Translations under genes and position numbers: made by a program
Part shown: positions 17,008-25,078 of the stretch, piece after piece
Position numbering within the stretch: position 1 is the first letter of the stretch
Layout: every line of letters begins with the position of its first letter
Notes under the pieces: generated by a model
The model's database searches: none
Told to the model about the DNA's origin: nothing
The model's input: the letters and a program-made list of their open reading frames with translations, nothing else
From: Actinoplanes solisilvae
Lineage (GTDB): Bacteria > Actinomycetota > Actinomycetes > Mycobacteriales > Micromonosporaceae
Direction: 5' to 3'
NCBI RefSeq assembly: GCF_003999975.1
Contig: NZ_RJAC01000013.1
Span: 1-64,000, forward strand
DNA length: 64,000 nucleotides

Positions 17008-17667
17008 CTAGAGCGCCGCCAGCCGGTAGCCCGCGCCGCGCACCGTCTCGAGCCGCTCGCGTCCGATCTTGCGGCGGACGTAGCCGACGTAGACCTCGAC
17101 GGCGTTCGGCGCGGTCTCGATCGCCGCGTCCCACACGTGGTCGAGCAGCTCGATCTTGCTGACCACCTCGCCGGGGCGGCGCATCAGGTATTCGAGCAGG
17201 GCGAACTCGCGCGCCGTGAGCGTCACCTCGGTGCCGGCGACCGTGACCCGCCGCTCGGCCGGGTCGAGCTCGACGTCGCCGTGGCGCAGCACGACGGGCC
17301 GCTCGTGCACCCCGCGGCGCAGCAGCGCACGCAGCCGGGCGAGCAGAACGACGTACGAGAAGGGCTTGGTCAGGTAGTCGTCGGCGCCGCAGTCGAGACC
17401 GTCGGCCTGGTCGTACTCGCCGTCCTTGGCCGACAGCATCAGCACCGGCACCCAGTTCGACTCGGCGCGCAGCTGGCGCACCACGCGGTAACCGCTGAGC
17501 CGGGGCAGCATGACGTCGAGGATCATCGCGTCGTACCCGCCGTGCCGGGCCATCTCGAGCCCGTCCTGCCCGTCACCGGACACGTCGACCGCGAAACCCT
17601 CGGCCTGCAGACCACGCTGCAGCGCCGCGGCGAGCCGCGCTTCGTCCTCCACCACCAGCAAACGCAC
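17008..17667 (-). CDS. OmpR/PhoB family response regulator
   Basis: The protein (219 residues from GTG 17667) has a receiver domain with the acidic pair in VVEDE, phosphoacceptor Asp51 in MILDVMLP and Lys in LTKPF, followed by a winged-helix DNA-binding domain ending GAGYRLAAL. The GTG at 17667 gives the family's usual MRLLVVEDE beginning; an in-frame TTG at 17694 would add nine residues and cannot be excluded. It directly precedes its kinase gene and is divergent from the LolA-like gene, which it may control. Confidence 0.92.
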   Translation of the reverse strand: MRLLVVEDEARLAAALQRGLQAEGFAVDVSGDGQDGLEMARHGGYDAMILDVMLPRLSGYRVVRQLRAESNWVPVLMLSAKDGEYDQADGLDCGADDYLTKPFSYVVLLARLRALLRRGVHERPVVLRHGDVELDPAERRVTVAGTEVTLTAREFALLEYLMRRPGEVVSKIELLDHVWDAAIETAPNAVEVYVGYVRRKIGRERLETVRGAGYRLAAL

Positions 17668-17770
17668 TCCAATACTTTTGCACGCTAAGGGCAACCCCTA
17701 GGGGCGGCTCTCAGCCCGGTCACAGCGGTGATGCCGCACTCTTGTGACAGATCAACGGGAGGTGGACATC

Positions 17771-18883
17771 GTGTCCGTGTTCAGGTCAAGGCCGGCGCTG
17801 CGCTGGCTCGTGCCGTCGGCTGCGGCGGTGGTCGTCATCGGTGGCGGCGCGATCGCGGGGACGATCGTGGCGAGCGCCGACCCCTCGCTGCCCGAGCGCA
17901 GCGCGGCTCAACTGCTGGTCGATCTGCAGAACGCCAAGGTCGACGGGCTGTCCGGCACCATCGTGCAGAGCGCCGATCTGGGTCTGCCGCAGATCTCCGG
18001 GCTCACCACCGGCAACCCGCTCACCAGCCTCATCGCGGGCAGCAACACCGCGCGGGTCTGGTACGCCGGTGAGGACAAGGCGCGGCTGGCGCTGCTGGGC
18101 ACCGACGGCGAGACCGACGTCATCCGCAACGGTAACGACGTCTGGATCTGGCAGGAGAAGGACAAGGCCGCCACGCACGTGAAGGTGCCGGCCGGTAAGG
18201 GTGAGAAGCCGCAGGCGCTGCCCGGCGGCGTGCCGTCGACCCCGCAGGAGGCGGCCGACGCGGCGCTGGCGGCGATCGACGACACCACCCAGGTGAGCAC
18301 GACGGGCGCGGCCAAGGTGGCCGGGCGCGACGCCTACGAGCTGGTGCTCAGCCCGCGGGCCAAGGAGTCGCTGATCGGCCAGGTGCGGCTGGCGGTCGAC
18401 GCGGAGCAGCACATCCCGCTGCGGGTCGACGTCTACGCCAAGAACGCCACGAGCCCGGCCGTGCGGGTGGCGTTCCAGCAGATCAGCTTCGACAAGCCCG
18501 ACGCTCAGCAGTTCGCCTTCAACCCGCCGCCGGGTACGAAGGTGACGGAGTCGAACCTCGCCGAGCTCGAGAAGGGCGCGGAGAAGAAGGCCGAGGCCCA
18601 CAAGCCGCCGGTCGCCGGCTCCGCCGCCAAGCCGGGCGAGGGTCCGAAGGTCGTCGGGGAGGGCTGGGCGTCGATCGTGACGGCAAAGCTGCCCAAGGCC
18701 TCGGGTGAGGAAGGCAAGCAGATCGACGGTGTACTGGGCATGCTGCCCGAGGCGAGCGGCACCTGGGGCAAGGGCCGGATCTTCGCCGGTTCCCTGTTCA
18801 GCGTGCTGATCACCGATGACGGCCGGGTGCTCGGCGGAGCGGTCTCGCCGGAGGCGCTCTACGCGGAGGCGGCCAAGAAGTAA
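17771..18883 (+). CDS. LolA-like exported (lipo)protein
   Basis: The 370-residue protein begins MSVFRSRPALRWLVPSAAAVVVIGGGAIAG, a signal anchor or uncleaved signal. The rest resembles the LolA/LppX/DUF2092 fold of beta-rich proteins that carry lipids or sense the envelope (YELVLSPRAKESLIGQVRLAVD; PLRVDVYAKNA). The start is GTG at 17771 with GGGAGG 5-8 nt upstream; an upstream in-frame GTG at 17744 has none. It is divergent from the two-component system, a common arrangement for a target or accessory of such a system. No lipobox cysteine is visible. Confidence 0.78.
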   Translation: MSVFRSRPALRWLVPSAAAVVVIGGGAIAGTIVASADPSLPERSAAQLLVDLQNAKVDGLSGTIVQSADLGLPQISGLTTGNPLTSLIAGSNTARVWYAGEDKARLALLGTDGETDVIRNGNDVWIWQEKDKAATHVKVPAGKGEKPQALPGGVPSTPQEAADAALAAIDDTTQVSTTGAAKVAGRDAYELVLSPRAKESLIGQVRLAVDAEQHIPLRVDVYAKNATSPAVRVAFQQISFDKPDAQQFAFNPPPGTKVTESNLAELEKGAEKKAEAHKPPVAGSAAKPGEGPKVVGEGWASIVTAKLPKASGEEGKQIDGVLGMLPEASGTWGKGRIFAGSLFSVLITDDGRVLGGAVSPEALYAEAAKK

Positions 18884-18892
18884 CACGCCAAC

Positions 18893-18946
18893 AGTTATAG
18901 AACTCCCGACCGGGTTGTGTAACACTCGGTCGGGAGTTCTATAACT
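18893..18946. terminator. 20-bp perfect inverted repeat between lolA-like gene and trpB
   Basis: AGTTATAGAACTCCCGACCG and its exact reverse complement flank a 14-nt loop. The first arm starts 9 bp after the upstream stop codon and the second ends 2 nt before the GGAGG of trpB. The placement suits a terminator for the upstream gene, and TTT follows. The structure also touches the trpB ribosome binding site, so an effect on trpB translation is possible. Confidence 0.7.
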
Positions 18947-18958
18947 TTGGAGGCCGTG

Positions 18959-20110
18959 GTGTCTGCTTTGATGTCCGTCCCGGTCGCCGGTCGCTTCGGC
19001 GACTTCGGCGGCCGGTTCGTTCCCGAGTCCCTGGTCCCGGCCTGCGGGGCGCTCGCCTCGGCGTTCGCGGCGGCCTGGGCCGACCCCGATTTCCGCGCCG
19101 AGCTCGACGACCTGCTCGCCGTCTACGCCGGCCGCCCCACGCCGCTCACCCCGGCCCGCACGCTCTCGGCCGACCTCGGCATCGAGCTGCTGCTCAAGCG
19201 CGAAGACCTGGCCCACACCGGCTCCCACAAAATCAACAACGTGCTCGGCCAGGCGCTGCTGGCCCGCCGCATGGGCAAGAGCCGCCTCATCGCCGAGACC
19301 GGCGCGGGGCAGCACGGCGTCGCCACGGCCACGGCGGCGGCGCTGCTCGGCCTCGAGGCGACCGTCTACATGGGCGAGCGCGACATCGAGCGCCAGCAGC
19401 TCAACGTCCTGCGCATGACCACGCTCGGCGCCACGGTCGTCCCCGTCACGACCGGCAGCCGTACGCTGAAGGACGCCACCAACGAGGCCATGCGCGCCTG
19501 GGTGGCCGACGTCGGCGACGCCCACTTCCTGCTCGGCTCGGTCGGAGGCCCCCACCCCTACCCGTGGATGGTCCGCGAGCTTCAGCGGGTCATCGGTGAC
19601 GAGGCCCGCCGCCAGAGCCCGTACGTGCCCGACGTGGTCGTGGCCTGCGTCGGCGGCGGCTCCAACTCGGCCGGCACGTTCGCCGGCTTCGTCGACACCC
19701 CGGCCCGCCTGGTCGGCGTCGAGGCCGCGGGCGGCGCGGCGATGACCGCGGGACGGCCCGGCGTGGTGCACGGCGCCCGCTCGATGGTGCTGCAGGACGC
19801 GGAGGGCCAGGTCGCCGAGGCCGAGTCGATCGCCGCCGGGCTCGACTATCCCGGCATCGGCCCCGAGCACGCCCACCTGGGCGCGGTCGGCCGCGCGGAA
19901 TACTTCACCGTCTCCGACACCGAGGTGATCTCGGCCGTACGCCGCCTCGCCCGCGCCGAGGGCATCATCTGCGCCCTCGAGTCGGCCCACGCGGTCGCCT
20001 GGGTGCTGCGCGAGGCCGGTACCCCGCTGCTGCCCACCGGCTCCCGCGTGATCCTGACCCTCTCGGGCCGCGGCGACAAGGACATGGCCACCCTGGGAGC
20101 CGTCGCATGA
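18959..20110 (+). CDS. trpB: tryptophan synthase beta chain
   Basis: The 383-residue enzyme joins indole (or indole channelled from TrpA) with L-serine to give tryptophan, using PLP. The PLP lysine lies in HTGSHKINN, and the phosphate-binding loop is CVGGGSNSAG. The family's start GRFGDFGGRFVPE is present. GTG 18959 was chosen because GGAGG lies 5 nt upstream; GTG 18956 and ATG 18971 are alternatives. The stop overlaps trpA as ATGA. No trpE, trpD or trpC is nearby, so this is a detached trpBA pair, perhaps a second set beside a complete operon elsewhere. Confidence 0.95.
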   Translation: MSALMSVPVAGRFGDFGGRFVPESLVPACGALASAFAAAWADPDFRAELDDLLAVYAGRPTPLTPARTLSADLGIELLLKREDLAHTGSHKINNVLGQALLARRMGKSRLIAETGAGQHGVATATAAALLGLEATVYMGERDIERQQLNVLRMTTLGATVVPVTTGSRTLKDATNEAMRAWVADVGDAHFLLGSVGGPHPYPWMVRELQRVIGDEARRQSPYVPDVVVACVGGGSNSAGTFAGFVDTPARLVGVEAAGGAAMTAGRPGVVHGARSMVLQDAEGQVAEAESIAAGLDYPGIGPEHAHLGAVGRAEYFTVSDTEVISAVRRLARAEGIICALESAHAVAWVLREAGTPLLPTGSRVILTLSGRGDKDMATLGAVA

Positions 20111-20928
20111 CCGCCAAGCTGCTCGTTCCCTACCTCACCGCGGGCGTCACCGAGAACTGGCTCGACTACCTGCTCGCCGTGCAGGAGGCCGGGGCCGACG
20201 CGGTCGAGATCGGGCTGCCGTTCTCCGATCCGATGCTCGACGGTGTCACCATTCAGGAGTCGTCCGACCGGGCGCTCGCGCGTGGTGCAACCGTGGCGTC
20301 GATCCTGCGTGACGTGCGCGGCGTGCGCGATCGGCTGCGGGTGCCGTTGATCGCCTTCACCTATGCCAACCTGGTCTACCGGCCGGGGCCCGCGGTCTTC
20401 TGCCGGGAGCTCGCCGACGCGGGCATTCGCGGGCTGATCGTGCCCGACCTGCCCCTCGACGAGGCCGGCGAGGTGTCGCGGGCGGCCGAGGCGGCCGGGG
20501 TCGAGCTGACGCTGCTGGTCGCGCCGGTCACCCCGGACGACCGGCTGGCCGAGATCGTGTCGCGCAGCCGCGGCTACGTCTACGCGATCAGCCGCATGGG
20601 CACGACCGGCGAGCGCGACGCCCTCGCGTCGTCCGCCGCCGCCCTCACCGCCCGCATCAGGACCGCTCAGCAGCGAGCGAACCCGGACGGGCGTCTGCCG
20701 GTGCTCGTGGGGTTCGGGGTCTCGGGGGCCGCGCAGGTCGCCGAGGCGGGACGCGCCGGGGACGGAGTTGTGGTGGGTTCGGCGTTGATGCGTAGGGTGC
20801 TGGACGGAGCCACGCCACACGACCTGGGGGCCGAGGTCGCGAGCCTGCGTGCCGCTCTCGACCGTTGCGACCAGGAGGACTCCGCTGACCGGACCGCGTA
20901 CGCCGAAGTATCAGGTCATCGCGGCTGA
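20107..20928 (+). CDS. trpA: tryptophan synthase alpha chain
   Basis: The 273-residue TIM-barrel protein cleaves indole-3-glycerol phosphate to indole, passed to TrpB. The motif AVEIGLPFSDPMLDGVTIQ contains the catalytic Glu (VEIG) and Asp (LDG); phosphate-binding GFGVSG and GVVVGSALM are present. ATGA overlap with trpB shows coupling. The last 20 or so residues (DRCDQEDSADRTAYAEVSGHRG) overlap the start of the GntR gene and look less conserved. Confidence 0.95.
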   Translation: MTAKLLVPYLTAGVTENWLDYLLAVQEAGADAVEIGLPFSDPMLDGVTIQESSDRALARGATVASILRDVRGVRDRLRVPLIAFTYANLVYRPGPAVFCRELADAGIRGLIVPDLPLDEAGEVSRAAEAAGVELTLLVAPVTPDDRLAEIVSRSRGYVYAISRMGTTGERDALASSAAALTARIRTAQQRANPDGRLPVLVGFGVSGAAQVAEAGRAGDGVVVGSALMRRVLDGATPHDLGAEVASLRAALDRCDQEDSADRTAYAEVSGHRG

Positions 20929-21619
20929 CCTGAGCAGCAAGATCCGCGGCGGGGAGCTGACGCCGGGCTCGGCGCTGCCCCCGCAGAAAGAGCTGAGTGC
21001 CCGGTACGGGGTGACCCTGGCGACGCTGCGGCAGGCGTTGCAGCAGCTCGAAGCGGACGGGCTGCTGTCGCAGCAGCCGGGCCGGGGCACCTTCGTGGCC
21101 GAGCCGCGCGCCGCCTACCGGCTCGACTCGCTGCGCGGCTTCGCCGAGGACCTGAGCGCTCAAGGGCGGCTGGTGGCGACCCAGATTCTCGGCCAGACGG
21201 TGTCGCCGCCGCCGTCATGGGTGCAGGCCCACTTCGGCAACCGGCTGCCCGCCGTGCGGCTCGAGCGGATCCGCCTGCTGGCCGGCCATCCCGCGGTGCA
21301 CCAGGTCTCGTGGATCCGCGGCACCGAGCTGGCCAGGACCGACCTGAGCGGGGTCTCGCTCTATGCCGCGCTCGCCGAGCACGGGATCGTCGTGCACCGG
21401 GCCAGCGAGTCGCTGCGCCCCGGCCTGCTCGACGAGACGACCGCCGCGCTGCTGCGCCAGCCGCCGGGCACGCCAGTCTTCCAGTCGGAGCGGGTCACCT
21501 TCGGCCTCGACGACAGCGCACTGGTCGCCGACCGTGCCACGATCCTCAGCACGATGATGGAGGTGCGCACCGAGCGCGAGGTCAGCGGCCTGTCGATGCA
21601 GTGGGTGCAGCTGCCCTGA
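20885..21619 (+). CDS. GntR/HutC family transcriptional regulator
   Basis: The protein has an N-terminal GntR winged helix (KYQVIAADLSSKIRGGELTPGSALP ... TLRQALQQLEADGLL) and a C-terminal UTRA ligand-binding domain. The start is unusual. The upstream GTG at 20849 (256 residues) has no ribosome binding site, whereas CTG at 20885 has AGGAGG exactly 6 nt upstream and yields the expected short N-terminus TGPRTPKYQVI (244 residues). I chose the CTG; GTG 20849 is the alternative. The gene overlaps the trpA 3' end, so it probably belongs to the trpBA operon and may control it. The effector is unknown. Confidence 0.85.
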   Translation: MTGPRTPKYQVIAADLSSKIRGGELTPGSALPPQKELSARYGVTLATLRQALQQLEADGLLSQQPGRGTFVAEPRAAYRLDSLRGFAEDLSAQGRLVATQILGQTVSPPPSWVQAHFGNRLPAVRLERIRLLAGHPAVHQVSWIRGTELARTDLSGVSLYAALAEHGIVVHRASESLRPGLLDETTAALLRQPPGTPVFQSERVTFGLDDSALVADRATILSTMMEVRTEREVSGLSMQWVQLP

Positions 21620-21627
21620 CCGCTGGG

Positions 21628-21897
21628 TCAGTTGGCGTAGCGCTTCTCGGCCCGGGCGCGGGCCTTGGCCGCCTCTTCCTCGCGGTTCTTGGGCGGGGCG
21701 GTGGTGACCAGCTCGGCCAGGAGCTCGGCGGTGGCCTCGGCCACGGCGGCGACCGCGCGGTCGAAGGCGGCCTGGTTGGCCTGGGACGGGCGGGTGCTGC
21801 CGGCGACCTTGCGCACGTATTGCAGAGCGGCGGCCTGGATCTCGTCGCCCGTGGCGGGCGGCTCGAAATTGTGCAGCTGGTGGATGTTGCGGCACAC
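21628..21897 (-). CDS. DUF2277 family protein
   Basis: The 89-residue protein starts at GTG 21897 as MCRNIHQLHNFEPPATGDEIQAAALQYVRKV, the usual beginning of DUF2277, with GGAGG 9 nt upstream. A longer frame exists but its first 61 residues match nothing in the family. The C-terminal half is helical and charged. The function is not known. It converges with the GntR gene 8 bp away. Confidence 0.85.
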   Translation of the reverse strand: MCRNIHQLHNFEPPATGDEIQAAALQYVRKVAGSTRPSQANQAAFDRAVAAVAEATAELLAELVTTAPPKNREEEAAKARARAEKRYAN

Positions 21898-21963
21898 GGC
21901 GGTGACCTCCGAGGCGAGCGGGGACCGGACGCTTGCCAAGCTATCGCGCCGGTACGACGAATC

Positions 21964-21975
21964 TACGATTGACGC
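21964..21975 (+). promoter_or_regulatory. leaderless-type promoter of the DUF1992 gene
   Basis: TACGAT (21964-21969, TANNNT form) lies 6 nt before the ATG at 21976, and there is no Shine-Dalgarno. This spacing puts the transcription start at or next to the ATG. Confidence 0.5.
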
Positions 21976-22359
21976 ATGGCGCACTGGTACGAGTCGTCCA
22001 TCGACCGGCAGCTCCGGGAAGCGGCCGAGCGGGGCGAGTTCGACAATCTCGAGGGCCTGGGCAAGCCGTTGCCCGACCACGGCCAGGAGTACGACGACGA
22101 CTGGTGGGTGAAGGACTGGCTGGAGCGCGAGGGCGCCGCCGCCGGCGTCATCCCGCCCACGCTGGCCCTGCGCCGCGAGACCGAGGACCTCGACGAGAAG
22201 GTCGGCCGGCTGCGCACCGAACGTGAGGTGCGCGACTACGTGACCGGCCTCAACGAGCGGATCCGCCGGGCCCGGGTGGGCCTGATGGACGGCCCTCCCG
22301 TCGTACTCCCGCCTTTTGACGTTGACCTTGTCGTGTCGAGGTGGAGGTCAGGGGGTTGA
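21976..22359 (+). CDS. DUF1992 (DnaJ-homologue subfamily C28-like) protein
   Basis: The 127-residue protein carries the DUF1992 signature: WYESSIDRQLREAAERGEFDNLEGLGKPLPD near the N-terminus, then DDWWVKDWLEREG. Proteins of this family are small, soluble and of unknown role. The last 12 bp overlap the end of the convergent DUF6114 gene. Confidence 0.88.
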   Translation: MAHWYESSIDRQLREAAERGEFDNLEGLGKPLPDHGQEYDDDWWVKDWLEREGAAAGVIPPTLALRRETEDLDEKVGRLRTEREVRDYVTGLNERIRRARVGLMDGPPVVLPPFDVDLVVSRWRSGG

Positions 22360-23961
22360 GCCGTAGGTCTCGCGGATGTTCAGCGGGTCGGCGGTCAGCG
22401 TGTCGCAGCGGACGAAGGACAGTTTGATCGTCACGTCGGTGAACCAGAGCACCGGCAGGGTCAGCGGCGGCGGCTTGTCGGGGGTGAAGGTCACCGGGAT
22501 CACGCCGAAGAGCTTGCCCTTCATCTCGGACGTGTAGAACCGCACCCGCCCGTCGGTGACCAGCTCGTTGCTCTTGATGATCGTCCAGGCGTCGCCGGGC
22601 TCGTCGATGGTCAGCGTGAACGGCTTGTTCACGGCCTTGTCCATGCTGAACTTCAGGGCCTTGTAGCTGCCCTTGGCCGTCGGCATGTCGACCACGCCGT
22701 GATAGGTCGAGTTGTACATGGTCAGCGAGTCGACCTGCATCAGCCCGGGCTTGTCGGCGACCCGCGGGATGCCGTCGGGGTCGGCCACCTTGCCCATCAC
22801 CCGGGGTCCGAGGCACGGGATCTCCTCGGCCGAGGGCGAGGCCGAGGCAGCGGAGGAGGCCGGCTTCGACGACGAGGAGGACGAGGCCGCCGACGGCGAA
22901 GTGGCCGAGGGTGCGGCTGGGCCGGAACCCGGCGGGGCCGAAGTCGGGGAGGCCGGAGCCGAGGTCGCCGACGGCGACGGCGACGTGCTCGGTGAGGGCG
23001 ACTCGTCGCCGATGCCGAGCAGGTTGCCCACGCCGTCGATGAGGTCGCCGATGCCGTCGAGCACGTCACCGTCGCCGGCGCCCTCCTCGGAGCCCGCCCC
23101 GTCCCCCGCGCCGGCCGAGGCCGACGCGGAGGAGGTGGGGCCCGCCGGCGGCTTGGCCCCCGTAGGGTCGCCGACCGGCGGTTTCAGGGTCGGTTCCGCG
23201 TCCTCGCCGGCCGGGGTTTCCGGCGAGGACGCGGGGACCGAGGCCGGCGCCGAACTGGTCACCGAGGAACGGGACGGAAGCCCCTCGGGACAGTCGACGG
23301 CGCTGGCCGGCCGGCCGCTCCCGGCCACCAGCAGGCTGCCGGTCACGATGACCAGCAGCAGGGCGGCGGTGAGCGCCCGCGGGTTCTTGTGCAGCCCTTC
23401 ACGCGGGGCCGGGGGCTCCTCCGCCGGGCCGGGCCCGGCGGGCCGCGGGGCCGTGGTGCCCAGGCCCGGGATGAATGCCGTGTCGCTGTCGCGCGCCGGC
23501 CGGTCGCCGTGCCCGGCGATCTCGACGGTCTCACGCTCGGGCGTCGCCGCCGAGGAGGGATCGTCGTCCTTGTCCTCCGCGGCCGGGGAGGGCGCCTGCT
23601 TGATCCTCGGCGGCCCCCACGCGATCACCAGCGCGCCGCCGATGATGCCGAAGAGCATGCCGAGGAAGAAGCCGCCCAGGTTGAGCCCGACGAAGGTGTA
23701 GAGAGCGGTGAGCAGCGCGATGATGCCGTAGAAGATGCGCTGCGCCGGGGTGAACCAGCTCAGCAGACCGCAGAGCAGCAGCAACAGCGGCAGCAGGTAG
23801 GACAGGAAGCCCTGCGGTCCGAGGTGGACCTCCAGGTTCCCCAGATTCATGTTGGCGCTGTAGAGCAGCTCGACGGCCGCCAGCACGAGGAAGAAGCCGC
23901 CCCAGAACGGCCGCTTGCGCCGCCAACGCCGGAACTCGCTTCTGAAGCTGTCCTGAGCCAC
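22348..23961 (-). CDS. DUF6114 family membrane protein with long disordered exported region
   Basis: The 537-residue protein has three to four N-terminal helices (residues about 15-110; FWGGFFLVLAAVELLYSANMNLG then YLLPLLLLLCGLLSWF), a cytosolic segment, and a further helix at about 195-215. About 150 residues rich in Ser, Pro, Ala and Thr follow, then a C-terminal globular domain (about 375-537) beginning PCLGPRVMGKVADPDGIPRVADKPG. The N-terminal part fits DUF6114. In actinobacteria this family sits directly after DUF6230, as here (87 bp downstream of it). The GTG start has GGAAGG upstream. A surface role is likely; the function is unknown. Confidence 0.8.
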   Translation of the reverse strand: MAQDSFRSEFRRWRRKRPFWGGFFLVLAAVELLYSANMNLGNLEVHLGPQGFLSYLLPLLLLLCGLLSWFTPAQRIFYGIIALLTALYTFVGLNLGGFFLGMLFGIIGGALVIAWGPPRIKQAPSPAAEDKDDDPSSAATPERETVEIAGHGDRPARDSDTAFIPGLGTTAPRPAGPGPAEEPPAPREGLHKNPRALTAALLLVIVTGSLLVAGSGRPASAVDCPEGLPSRSSVTSSAPASVPASSPETPAGEDAEPTLKPPVGDPTGAKPPAGPTSSASASAGAGDGAGSEEGAGDGDVLDGIGDLIDGVGNLLGIGDESPSPSTSPSPSATSAPASPTSAPPGSGPAAPSATSPSAASSSSSSKPASSAASASPSAEEIPCLGPRVMGKVADPDGIPRVADKPGLMQVDSLTMYNSTYHGVVDMPTAKGSYKALKFSMDKAVNKPFTLTIDEPGDAWTIIKSNELVTDGRVRFYTSEMKGKLFGVIPVTFTPDKPPPLTLPVLWFTDVTIKLSFVRCDTLTADPLNIRETYGSTP

Positions 23962-24048
23962 CTGTGTCGCCTTCCAAACCCGAGAAAATCGATGAGAACG
24001 TGGATGGGGCCCGCGGATTGCCGTCCGCGAGCCCCCGAGGCGTCAGGA

Positions 24049-24687
24049 TCAGCCCTGGTAGCACTCTTTGCTGCTGTCGCCGATGTAGAGCTTGAGGCTC
24101 ATCCCGGTCAGCTTGAAGGTCGACGCCGAGGTCATGTACGCCTTCTGCTTGAGCCCGACGATCGTCACCTTGTCGGCCTGCTGGCCGAACCCGCCGATCT
24201 CGCCGTGCTCCTCGCCACCGTCCGCGTCGAGGGTGGACGCGTCCTGGCCGATGTTGATGTCCGAGAACGTGGCGTCGCCGCTCAGCTCGGACATGCCGAT
24301 CAGCAGGTCCTCGGCCTCGGCCGGCTTGTTCGGGTCGGTGCCGGCCTCGATCCGCAGAATGACCGGTCCGGCCGCCACCGACTGGCAGAGCTTGTAGATG
24401 TCGGCCGACCCGATGCCCGACATGGCGGCCACGACGTACTTCTGGCCGGTGCTGGGCTGCACCTTCTCGGTCGGCAGCGTCTTGCTGTACTGGGTGAAGC
24501 CCTCACCGACGAGCCGGTCGGCCGTCAGCTTGAACTGGGTGCCCGACACCGAGAAGCTGGCGGCCAGGGCGCCGGTGGCCAGGGCGACAACCAGTCCTCC
24601 GGCGACCACGGTGGGCACACCCAGCGCTACGGCGAAGCGACGCCAGTTGGTGCGTCCGTACGCCGGATCGCCTTGCGCATCCTTCAC
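24049..24687 (-). CDS. DUF6230 family exported protein
   Basis: The 212-residue protein starts at GTG 24687, 5 nt after AGGAGG, as VKDAQGDPAYGRTNWRRFAVALGVP. A signal-anchor helix lies at about 12-37 (VVAGGLVVALATGALAASF), followed by a beta-rich domain (VSGTQFKLTADRLVGEGFTQY ... FKLTGMSLKLYIG). The first gene of the DUF6230-DUF6114 pair. No enzymatic motif is visible. The upstream in-frame ATG lies before the ribosome binding site and was rejected. Confidence 0.82.
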   Translation of the reverse strand: MKDAQGDPAYGRTNWRRFAVALGVPTVVAGGLVVALATGALAASFSVSGTQFKLTADRLVGEGFTQYSKTLPTEKVQPSTGQKYVVAAMSGIGSADIYKLCQSVAAGPVILRIEAGTDPNKPAEAEDLLIGMSELSGDATFSDINIGQDASTLDADGGEEHGEIGGFGQQADKVTIVGLKQKAYMTSASTFKLTGMSLKLYIGDSSKECYQG

Positions 24688-25078
24688 GGATCCTCCTATG
24701 TGGTGGAAAGACGGCGGCGACTGGCCGCACCTCACGGATGGCATCGACGGGAGCACTTGCCGATCAACCGCTGCTAGTGAGGTCCGTCGATGCCGTCGCT
24801 TAACGTGCGGGAAATGTTGCCGCGCAGGCCGCGCCGGTACAAGGGCCTTGGCTACTAGTCAGTAACCCACGTCACTTGATCTTCATGACTCTCCGTGAAG
24901 TCGAGGCAGTGATCAACGCCGATACGGTCGTAATTCGGACGAACGGATCGATGTGACGGTCACCACGTGTATAGGGCGGGCAAAAGATTACGGATCGGTA
25001 ACGAAACCCAGGTTGCTTTCAGGAATCGGTGTTAACGACTTGATCGAAGACAGCGGAAAAGCACGGAGGACCCCCTCG
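24688..25078. promoter_or_regulatory. 391-bp divergent intergenic region (DUF6230 / PBP)
   Basis: No gene is seen. Two inverted repeats interlock: ACCTCAC (24729-24735) with GTGAGGT (24777-24783), and GGCATCGACGG (24740-24750) with CCGTCGATGCC (24784-24794). Their order A-B-A'-B' is that of a pseudoknot, and on the minus strand they lie about 40 nt before the DUF6230 ribosome binding site. The rest holds AT-richer stretches (24850-25040) suited to promoters for the PBP gene; no clear -35/-10 pair was assigned. Confidence 0.45.

Noticed and set aside
18959..20928. Complete trp biosynthetic operon
   Set aside because: Only trpB and trpA are present; the genes around them are not trp genes.
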